Below are positions 6,616-12,307 of a DNA stretch of 12,307 nucleotides, piece by piece; the stretch's first letter is position 1; each line of letters starts with the position of its first letter. The DNA is from Spirochaetaceae bacterium. Lineage in GTDB: Bacteria; Spirochaetota; Spirochaetia; CADAEX01. Under the pieces are notes generated by a model. It was not told the origin of the DNA and ran no database searches. It was given only the letters and a program-made list of their open reading frames with translations. The DNA lies in the NCBI GenBank assembly GCA_009778835.1, contig WRFK01000025.1, positions 1 through 12,307 on the forward strand, in the 5' to 3' direction. A program made the position numbers and the translations under genes.

Positions 6616-7967
6616 GTTTTCTCTGTTTCTTTAATAATAATTTCAAATGGAATAAATACAAGTCCAAATTTTTTTCTGATTTTATTCTTAATATATTTAA
6701 TATACGATGCAGGAAAATCTTTACGTCTGTTTACAAAAACCAGGAATTGGCAAGGCTTTACTCCTGCTTGAGTCATATATCTAATTTTAAACCTAACTTT
6801 ACCATGTAATGACGGCGGAGGATAGTCATCTACCCATTCTTTTACTGCTTTATTAATATTTGGAGTTGAAACTTGTGTTTCAAGCTGCCTGTTAACTTTT
6901 ATAGCCATTTTAAGGAGTTCATCGAATTTAGTGTCGTTTAGCGCAGAAACAGGAATAATTGGCGCGAAATCAAGAACAGGAAAAAGAAATCTTATTCTGT
7001 CTTCCATTGCTGCTATTACATTGGGAACATTCTTAACTTTATCCCATTTATTTAAAACAATTATTATCCCTTTCCCTTTTTTTACAACCTGATTCGCAAT
7101 TTTTTTATCCTGGTCAGAAAGCCCCTCTTCCGCATCTATTAACATAAAAACAAGATCGCAATCATCGATTGCTTTTATTGCGCGGTTTACAGAATAGTAT
7201 TCAACATTTTCAGATACTTTGTTTTTCCTTCTTATTCCCGCAGTATCCATAATTTTGAATTTTGTATTTCCATATACAAATTCGCCTTCAACTATATCTC
7301 TTGTAGTGCCTGGAATATCGGAGACAATAGACTGCTCTGTTCCTGTAAGTTTATTCGCTAACGTTGATTTTCCTGTATTTGGTTTTCCCATAATTGCAAG
7401 GCGTATAACTTTGCTTTCTTCTTCGGGGATTTCATTTTTATATTCTCTTTTGCCTAACAGTTCTTCTATCTTCTCTTCCAGCAAATCGATATTATACCCA
7501 TGAGCAGATGAAACAGGAACAATTCTATCGAACCCAAAAGAGTAGTAGTTCCATACAGTATTTTCTTTTTCCGGGGTATCGACCTTATTTATTACAAGAA
7601 TAATCTTGTCCTGATATTTTCTGACTTTTTCAATAAATATTTCGTCTTCAGGCAATAATTCTTTTGCATCAAGAAGAAAAAGAACTATATCTGCTTTTTT
7701 AATAAGATTTAAGCTTCTATCTGAAACAATTTTTTCAAGTCCTGTTTCCGATGTATTTACACCTCCGGTGTCCATAAGCTTTATCATAATATTGCCCAGT
7801 TCATAAAATTCGCTTACAGCATCTCGTGTAACGCCCGGAGTAGGATCTGTAATCGATTTTCTTTTTCCTAAAATCCTGTTAAAAAGAGTTGACTTGCCTA
7901 CATTGGGTCTTCCGGCAATAACAACAACAGGATAATTTTCCCTAGATAAGTCCGCTGAATCTTTCAT
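6600..7967 (-). CDS. der: Ribosome biogenesis GTPase Der (EngA)
   Basis: A full-length (455 residues) double-GTPase that assists maturation of the 50S ribosomal subunit in the cytoplasm. The first G domain has GRPNVGKS (19-26), the switch II DTGG (66-69) and NKVD (127-130). The second has GKPNTGKS (194-201), DTAG (241-244) and NKWD (306-309). The C-terminal KH-like domain covers about 360-455. The tandem G domain plus KH layout is diagnostic for Der. It starts inside the end of ptsI (26-nt overlap) and its last 16 nt overlap the NlpC-like gene, which suggests translational coupling. The N-terminus is about ten residues longer than in many Der proteins, but no alternative start codon precedes the P-loop. 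No conserved motif is missing. Confidence 0.97.
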   Translation of the reverse strand: MKDSADLSRENYPVVVIAGRPNVGKSTLFNRILGKRKSITDPTPGVTRDAVSEFYELGNIMIKLMDTGGVNTSETGLEKIVSDRSLNLIKKADIVLFLLDAKELLPEDEIFIEKVRKYQDKIILVINKVDTPEKENTVWNYYSFGFDRIVPVSSAHGYNIDLLEEKIEELLGKREYKNEIPEEESKVIRLAIMGKPNTGKSTLANKLTGTEQSIVSDIPGTTRDIVEGEFVYGNTKFKIMDTAGIRRKNKVSENVEYYSVNRAIKAIDDCDLVFMLIDAEEGLSDQDKKIANQVVKKGKGIIIVLNKWDKVKNVPNVIAAMEDRIRFLFPVLDFAPIIPVSALNDTKFDELLKMAIKVNRQLETQVSTPNINKAVKEWVDDYPPPSLHGKVRFKIRYMTQAGVKPCQFLVFVNRRKDFPASYIKYIKNKIRKKFGLVFIPFEIIIKETEKTWKEN

Positions 7968-9684
7968 TAAACCAATTCTCTATAAAAGTATTTATTTCTG
8001 TTCCAGAGCCGTTTTGTAAAATAGTATCTACGATCTCTTTTGCTTCTTTTATTTCTACATTTCTTATTACTTTTTTTACTATAGGTATTGATGCAGGGCT
8101 CATGCTAAACCCTTCAATGCCTAATCCCAAAAGAACAATAGTAGCCCTTGGATCTCCCCCCATTTCACCGCAAAGAGTAACAGGAATGCCGGCGTTTTTT
8201 CCTGCATCGGCTGTCATCTTGATCAGTCTTAAAAGTGCTGGATGATACATCTGGTAAAGATAAGCAATTTTTTCGTTACCTCTATCTATTGCCAGTGTGT
8301 ACTGAATCAAGTCATTTGTTCCTATAGATAAAAAATCCACTTTTTTCGCAAGGAATTCAACCGCAAGCACAGCAGAAGGGACTTCCATCATTATGCCGGT
8401 AGGTATCTTATCCTTAAACTCCTGACTTGTTGCCCTTAATTCTCGTTTTACTTCTTCCACTATATTTAAAGCAGCATCTACTTCTTCTACATTGGAAATC
8501 ATGGGGAACATTATTCTTAAGTTGCCATGTATTGAAGCTCTATATAATGCTCTTAGCTGCTTCTTAAACATATCTCTATTTGAAAAACAGAATCTTATTC
8601 CTCTCCAGCCAAGAAGAGGATTTCTCTCTCTGATTTCTTCATAGTTGGGAATAATTTTATCCCCGCCTATGTCAATAGTTCTTATTGTAACAGGTCTTCC
8701 TTCCATGTGTTGAAGAATTGTCTTATACACTTCAAATTGCTTATCTTCGCTATTATAAAGTTTCGACTGAAGCAGGAGAAATTCCGACCTGAAAAGTCCG
8801 ATTCCGTCTGCGCCATGGCTTTTGACAGACTCAAGTTCCTGCGGAACTTCTATATTAGCCATTATACCTATTTTTTTGCCATCATTTGTAACAGCTTCTT
8901 TTTTTACATAAGGTCTAAGCTGTTGATCAATTTCTTCCTGTCTTCTTATTTTTTCAAGATATATTTTTGTTGTTTCTTCATCGGGCTCTATAATTACAAT
9001 ACCGGCATTCCCGTCCAGAATAATGTCGTCGCCTGTTTTTAGATTACGCGTTATATTAAATAACCCCACGACAGCCGGGATTTCAAAAGATCTTGCTATT
9101 ATGGCAGTATGAGATGTTCTGCCTCCAACGTCCAATACAATACCTTTAACATTCTGCTTATCCATTTCTATTGCATCTGAAGGCAAAAGATCATGCGCTA
9201 CAATTACACATTTGCTTTGAAGATCTGTAAGTTTTATCCTTTCTTTGAACATAAGATTATTCAGAATGCGCTTGGCAATATCGCGCAGGTCGCTTACTCT
9301 TTCTTCCATGTATGTATTTTGGGAAGAGCTCAATTTATCTATTTGAGCCCCTATTGCCTCATAAAAAATCCATTCTACATTTAAAAGCTTTTCACACATA
9401 ATATCTTTTATCTGGGTGATAAATGATTCATCTGAAATCATCATTATATGTGAATCAAGCATTACAATTTCATTTTCACTTATATTCATTGACTTGGTAG
9501 CATCTTTTATAGCTTCAAGTTCGCTTTTTGCTTTTTCAATTGCTACAAGAAATCTCGAGAATTCAAATTCAATTTCTTCTTTTTCTATTTGATACTTTGG
9601 GACTTTAAGCCGCTCATCCTGATAAAGAAAGACTTTTCCAATATAGATGCCCGGAGAGGCAGAAATACCATTGATTTTTTTCAT
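7942..9684 (-). CDS. ptsI: PTS enzyme I (phosphoenolpyruvate-protein phosphotransferase)
   Basis: Enzyme I transfers phosphate from phosphoenolpyruvate to HPr, the first step of the sugar PTS or of a regulatory PTS. With the ATG at 9682-9684 the protein has 580 residues and begins MKKINGISASPGI, aligning with the usual family start. The phospho-histidine is in GGRTSHTAIIARS (about His192), and the PEP-binding domain shows GIGLFRSEFLL and IRTIDIGGDK. The acid/base cysteine is in VTLCGEMGGDP (about Cys505). A TTG at 9718-9720 could add 12 residues, but that TTG is the start of a near-perfect -35 box, so I reject it. No HPr or sugar permease gene is visible here. In spirochaetes the PTS is often incomplete and regulatory, so sugar uptake should not be assumed. 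It is the first gene of an operon with der and the NlpC-like gene. Confidence 0.95.
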   Translation of the reverse strand: MKKINGISASPGIYIGKVFLYQDERLKVPKYQIEKEEIEFEFSRFLVAIEKAKSELEAIKDATKSMNISENEIVMLDSHIMMISDESFITQIKDIMCEKLLNVEWIFYEAIGAQIDKLSSSQNTYMEERVSDLRDIAKRILNNLMFKERIKLTDLQSKCVIVAHDLLPSDAIEMDKQNVKGIVLDVGGRTSHTAIIARSFEIPAVVGLFNITRNLKTGDDIILDGNAGIVIIEPDEETTKIYLEKIRRQEEIDQQLRPYVKKEAVTNDGKKIGIMANIEVPQELESVKSHGADGIGLFRSEFLLLQSKLYNSEDKQFEVYKTILQHMEGRPVTIRTIDIGGDKIIPNYEEIRERNPLLGWRGIRFCFSNRDMFKKQLRALYRASIHGNLRIMFPMISNVEEVDAALNIVEEVKRELRATSQEFKDKIPTGIMMEVPSAVLAVEFLAKKVDFLSIGTNDLIQYTLAIDRGNEKIAYLYQMYHPALLRLIKMTADAGKNAGIPVTLCGEMGGDPRATIVLLGLGIEGFSMSPASIPIVKKVIRNVEIKEAKEIVDTILQNGSGTEINTFIENWFNERFSGLI

Positions 9685-9691
9685 TTGTTTA

Positions 9692-9720
9692 AATATAAAG
9701 CCTTTATTAACGCTTGTCAA
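9692..9720 (-). promoter_or_regulatory. Near-consensus promoter of the ptsI operon
   Basis: Minus strand: -35 TTGACA (9715-9720, perfect), 17-base spacer, -10 TATATT (9692-9697, five of six). Only seven bases separate the -10 from the ptsI ATG, so RNA would begin at or within two bases of the A of ATG. This predicts a leaderless ptsI mRNA, in agreement with the absence of a Shine-Dalgarno. Confidence 0.75.
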
Positions 9721-9732
9721 ATATCTGAAAAA

Positions 9733-9779
9733 GGCATTTTCTGGTGTTCAAGAGGTTTTATAATTGAATAAAAAATGCC
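9733..9779. repeat. Inverted repeat flanking the GerMN-gene -10 box
   Basis: GGCATTTT at 9733-9740 and its exact complement AAAATGCC at 9772-9779 surround the putative -10 (9759-9764) of the plus-strand gene. The 31-base spacing puts the arm centres about 39 bp (close to four helical turns) apart, so it could be an operator. An 8-bp match in AT-rich DNA may also be chance. Confidence 0.3.
9759..9764 (+). promoter_or_regulatory. Putative -10 box for the GerMN gene
   Basis: A perfect TATAAT. The -35 region is poor (TTTTCT at 9737-9742, 16-base spacer). RNA would start near 9771, leaving a leader of about 24 bases without a clear ribosome site. It is divergent from, and very close to, the ptsI promoter. 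Confidence 0.45.
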
Positions 9780-9794
9780 GATATTAATGCTGTT

Positions 9795-10589
9795 ATGAAG
9801 CAACAGGACAGAAAAAAAGAGAAAAAAAGGAATTTCAGGCCAGGGTGTATTTTCTGGATAGCCCTTATTTTGCTTGCTATTACTTTATTTATTGTAAAAC
9901 ATAAAAAAATTCAAAATGTTGTTGAATCAACAGGATTTTCAACTATTTTTTCAAAGTCTGTTGAGGGAAAAGATAAATCAAAGCCAGATGTTCAGCGAAT
10001 AGTAGAAATTACAAAAAATGAGAGCAAAAAACAGGAAAAACCTGCTTCAGAACCTGAGAAAAAAGAAGTAGTACTTGCAGAAAACCAGCCCATAAATAAT
10101 GTTAAAGAGAAAATAGAACCTGTTCAGGAAACAGAAAAAAAACCTGAAAGCGCAACTCCATCCTATAAAGTAAGGGATAGTATTATTTATTTTATAGTAA
10201 TCAACGAAGATGGCACTACTCAGCTAAGAAAAACAACAAGAAGTATAAAATTTACAGATTCTCCGCTTACATCTACTATAGTTTCCCTTCTTGGGGGAGT
10301 ATCTTCATCAGAAATAAATAATAATTATATTTCCTTAATTCCCGAAAACACAAAGCTAAACAGGTTGTGGATAACAGAAGGGACTGCTTACATGGATTTT
10401 AATGAAAATTTTCTTTTTAATTCATTTGGAAGAGAAGGATATATAGGCCAGCTAAAGCAGATTGTCTATTCTGCTACTGAATTTTCCACTGTAAAACGGA
10501 TTCAAATACTTATTGATGGTAAAACCTTAAACTATCTTGGTTCTGAAGGGATATATATAGGGAAACCTCTTGCAAGAGACTCTTTCTAA
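9795..10589 (+). CDS. Membrane-anchored GerMN-domain protein
   Basis: A 264-residue protein and the only plus-strand gene in the window. A strongly basic N-terminus (residues 2-16) precedes a single hydrophobic segment at about 18-35. The positive-inside rule puts the rest outside the cytoplasm. Residues 55-122 are a Lys/Glu/Pro-rich flexible spacer. Residues 128-256 match the GerMN domain, with SPLTSTIVSLLGG, TAYMDFNENF, and a late QILIDGKTL strand. GerMN domains occur in the GerM spore protein and in envelope proteins of many non-sporulating bacteria, and are thought to act near peptidoglycan; the exact role here is unknown. The cysteine at residue 18 lies before, not after, the hydrophobic stretch, so it is not a lipobox. 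It is transcribed away from ptsI and convergent with tlyA. Confidence 0.85.
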   Translation: MKQQDRKKEKKRNFRPGCIFWIALILLAITLFIVKHKKIQNVVESTGFSTIFSKSVEGKDKSKPDVQRIVEITKNESKKQEKPASEPEKKEVVLAENQPINNVKEKIEPVQETEKKPESATPSYKVRDSIIYFIVINEDGTTQLRKTTRSIKFTDSPLTSTIVSLLGGVSSSEINNNYISLIPENTKLNRLWITEGTAYMDFNENFLFNSFGREGYIGQLKQIVYSATEFSTVKRIQILIDGKTLNYLGSEGIYIGKPLARDSF

Positions 10590-10632
10590 TTGATTTTCTA
10601 ATCCTAACAAAACCTTCTTCCCTTGCAGGATC

Positions 10633-10700
10633 TTAAGGATCTCCGGAAAAAACAGGAACCCCACCGGAGCTCCATCCCCATTTTTTCCGGAGGTCCTTAA
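10633..10700. repeat. Long inverted repeat between convergent genes
   Basis: Arms 10633-10652 and 10681-10700 are complementary at 19 of 20 positions; the exception is a U-G pair in the plus-strand RNA. The innermost six pairs are A6/T6. The 28-base loop holds a second hairpin. Placed between the convergent GerMN and tlyA genes, it probably ends transcription from both sides. It could also be a small intergenic repeat element; its genome copy number is unknown. The rest of the 151-nt gap shows nothing else. Confidence 0.75.
10647..10673 (-). terminator. Intrinsic terminator of the ymdB-tlyA operon
   Basis: Inside the loop of the long repeat the minus-strand RNA reads GGAGCUCC, loop GGU, GGGGUUCC (10655-10673), an 8-bp stem with two G-U pairs, followed by UGUUUUUU (10647-10654). 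This is the classical terminator form. The plus-strand version has two A-C mismatches, so it works best for tlyA, about 70 bases after its stop. Confidence 0.65.
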
Positions 10701-10740
10701 CTACAACCATTAAGTAGCATGGATACCACAATTGTTAAAA

Positions 10741-11532
10741 TTATTTATCAGATATGTTTTGACTAAAGTCGGAAAATAAAAGAGACAATTTTTCTATAAC
10801 TTTATTTTTTTCAACTTCTTCCCTTGTTATTAAAAAAAGGAATTCGCGATTACCTTTTGCCCCTTTTATGGGTGATCGAACAATATCCTGAACAAATGAT
10901 TTTTCATAAAATAATTTATCTATTACTGTTAAAAGTGTTTCTTTAAGTATTGAAGCGCTTTCTATAATCCCTTTTTCAAGATTATTTTTTTTTGTTTCAA
11001 ATTGTGGTTTTATAAGAGCAATCAATTTCTTTTCTTTGACTAAATCAAGTATCTTTGAAGCAGCATTTGCTATTGAACGGAAAGAAAGATCTGCTACTCC
11101 TATATCTGCAGTCGGGGATAGTGAATTTATATCCATGATATTTTTTTTCTCATGAAGAATCACTCTATTATCATTTCTAAGCATATAGTCTATTTGATTG
11201 TATCCTACATCAATAGCATGGACAAACAAAGCGTTTCTCTTTAATAGACAGTCGGTAAAACCACCGGTAGAACTTCCTGCATCAATAAATACTTTTCCTT
11301 CTGCTTCAATTTTCCAGTGATCAAGCGCATATTCAAGTTTATATCCACCTCGTGAAACATACTTTTTTCTGATTATTTTTATCTCTGAATTTTTATCAAC
11401 TTTTTCTTTAGGATCTTTTATTTTTTCACCATTAACTAAAACATTACCACAAAGAATAAGGGCATAGTTTTCTTCTTTTTTATCATTTCCAAATTGTTTA
11501 TTAAGTAACGCAAGTAAAGAAGTACTGCTCAT
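10741..11532 (-). CDS. tlyA: TlyA-family rRNA 2'-O-methyltransferase
   Basis: A 263-residue protein of the TlyA family (S4-like domain plus FtsJ-type methyltransferase). In studied bacteria these methylate 16S and/or 23S rRNA riboses. Residues 1-52 form the S4-like RNA-binding part (LILCGNVLVNGEKIKDP). Residues 59-66 contain VSRGGYKL, residues 83-91 contain the SAM-binding FIDAGSSTGGF, and the catalytic K-D-K-E set is seen as Lys65, Asp148 (VADLSF), Lys175 (LIKPQFE) and Glu230 (GNREFLF). Older databases call the family hemolysin, but the motifs speak for a methyltransferase. The N-terminus lacks the usual RLDVLL motif and is somewhat divergent. Its ATG overlaps the ymdB stop codon (ATGA, 11529-11532), indicating translational coupling. 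The capacity to methylate both rRNA subunits cannot be judged here. Confidence 0.93.
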   Translation of the reverse strand: MSSTSLLALLNKQFGNDKKEENYALILCGNVLVNGEKIKDPKEKVDKNSEIKIIRKKYVSRGGYKLEYALDHWKIEAEGKVFIDAGSSTGGFTDCLLKRNALFVHAIDVGYNQIDYMLRNDNRVILHEKKNIMDINSLSPTADIGVADLSFRSIANAASKILDLVKEKKLIALIKPQFETKKNNLEKGIIESASILKETLLTVIDKLFYEKSFVQDIVRSPIKGAKGNREFLFLITREEVEKNKVIEKLSLLFSDFSQNISDK

Positions 11533-12307
11533 ACTCTTTCATAGATCCGCTCTATTGAAACGGTTTTTCCTGTTTCCGGATCTATTTCCGCAAACACTCC
11601 ATTGATCATAAGCGGGGTTTCTGCTGCCTCCATCTTGATAGGCATTTGTGTTAAAAATCTTTGTACTGCTATATTTTTTTCACTTCCTATAACAGAGTCT
11701 TCGGGACCTGTCATACCCATATCTGTTATATAACCTGTCCCTTTAGGCAATATTTTTTCATCTGCAGTTTGAACATGGGTATGAGTTCCAGCAACAAGGC
11801 TTACCTGGCCATCAAGATATATTGCGAGAGCTTCTTTTTCCATTGTAGATTCTGCATGAAAATCTATTATAATTATATTTACTGCTTTATCTTTTTTTAT
11901 TTTTTTTATTATTTCTGTAGCGCTCCTGAAAGGGCAGTCAAGATTCGACATACCTTCCCTGCCTTCAAGATTTACAACCGCTGCTTTAACTCCGGATTTT
12001 TCAATAATAAAAAATCCATGCCCAGGAGCATCTTCGGGATAGTTTGCGGGACGCAATACATTTGGAGTTTCCTTCAATAGCTGTACCCCTTCGGGTTTTT
12101 GCCACACATGATTGCCTGTGGTAATAACATCTCCGCCGCTTTGTATAAGCTGCTCCACAGTTTTGGGAACAATTCCAAAACCATCTGCGGAATTTTCTCC
12201 ATTTATTATTACGAGGTCTGCTTTTTTCTTTTTTATAATACTTTTCAGATTGAAAAAAAGAGCCCTGCACCCGGCTTGTCCATAGACATCGCCGAGCAGC
12301 AGAACTT
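11529..12307 (-). CDS. ymdB: YmdB-family metallophosphoesterase, 5' end cut off
   Basis: The frame is open to the right edge and translates there as VLLLGDVYGQAG, which matches the family start MK/MR-VLLLGD; only one or two codons are missing, giving about 260 residues, the normal size. Metal-binding motifs are in order: GDVYG, NGENSADG, TTGNHVW, DFHAE and GTHTHVQTAD, with a late YITDMGMTGP. This is the TIGR00282-type calcineurin-like family. Bacillus YmdB hydrolyses 2'3'- and 3'5'-cyclic nucleotides and affects biofilm and RNA levels; the substrate here is inferred from the family only. In many bacteria the gene follows RNase Y (rny), which may lie just outside the window. It overlaps tlyA by four bases. 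A downstream GTG at 12156-12158 is internal and not the start. Confidence 0.93.
   Translation of the reverse strand, partial: VLLLGDVYGQAGCRALFFNLKSIIKKKKADLVIINGENSADGFGIVPKTVEQLIQSGGDVITTGNHVWQKPEGVQLLKETPNVLRPANYPEDAPGHGFFIIEKSGVKAAVVNLEGREGMSNLDCPFRSATEIIKKIKKDKAVNIIIIDFHAESTMEKEALAIYLDGQVSLVAGTHTHVQTADEKILPKGTGYITDMGMTGPEDSVIGSEKNIAVQRFLTQMPIKMEAAETPLMINGVFAEIDPETGKTVSIERIYERV

Noticed and set aside
9685..9720. TTG start giving a 592-residue enzyme I
   Set aside because: The TTG is the first half of a perfect TTGACA -35 box, the family normally begins at MKKINGISASPGI, and no ribosome site precedes the TTG.
9795..9900. Lipoprotein signal in the GerMN protein (Cys18)
   Set aside because: The cysteine precedes the hydrophobic segment instead of following it, so it is a membrane anchor rather than a lipobox.
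10600..10740. Integron attC-like site
   Set aside because: The large palindrome suggests one, but the flanking boxes TCCTAAC and GTTAAAA do not match RYYYAAC/GTTRRRY and are not mutually complementary.
12001..12270. An 89-codon minus-strand ORF at the right edge
   Set aside because: It is in another frame than YmdB. The true YmdB frame continues open to 12307 and encodes conserved motifs (LLLGDVYG, NGENSADG), so this ORF is a shadow.

Overview
The window reads as a slice of an AT-rich spirochaete-type chromosome. The strongest taxonomic hint is a giant N-terminally anchored coiled-coil protein of the kind I know from treponemes and relatives (SpiroCoCo-like). The treponeme-like housekeeping genes and the low GC content fit this. 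The species cannot be named from the sequence, and no mobile element, CRISPR array, tRNA or rRNA was seen.

Layout. Every gene except one is on the minus strand, so transcription runs from high to low coordinates. At the right edge lie a YmdB-type phosphoesterase (missing only its first codon or two) and the rRNA methyltransferase TlyA, joined by an ATGA overlap. They end at a strong inverted repeat (10633-10700) that also closes the only plus-strand gene, a membrane-anchored GerMN-domain protein. That gene diverges from a ptsI-der-(NlpC/P60-like) operon whose genes overlap by 26 and 16 nt. Next come a HAD phosphatase and the 1126-residue coiled-coil protein, 12 nt apart, and finally grpE and the first 72 codons of dnaK.

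Function. The window mixes ribosome and rRNA maturation (Der, TlyA), phosphotransfer or regulatory PTS (enzyme I), protein folding (GrpE-DnaK), RNA or signal turnover (YmdB), and envelope or cell-architecture proteins (GerMN, exported NlpC/P60-like protein, coiled-coil protein). The least characterised part is the NlpC/P60-like - HAD - coiled-coil stretch.

Regulation. The intergenic gaps are all shorter than about 180 nt, but several carry clear structure. A near-consensus promoter ends right at the ptsI ATG, implying a leaderless mRNA. An extended -10 promoter precedes grpE, with no CIRCE operator. GC-rich hairpins lie between grpE and dnaK, after the NlpC-like gene and after tlyA. Their G-U wobble pairs make all three most stable in the minus-strand transcript. 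Clear Shine-Dalgarno sequences are seen only before dnaK and the coiled-coil gene. No gap exceeds 300 bases. I see mostly conserved genes, not an obviously new system; the items worth pursuing are listed in the findings.
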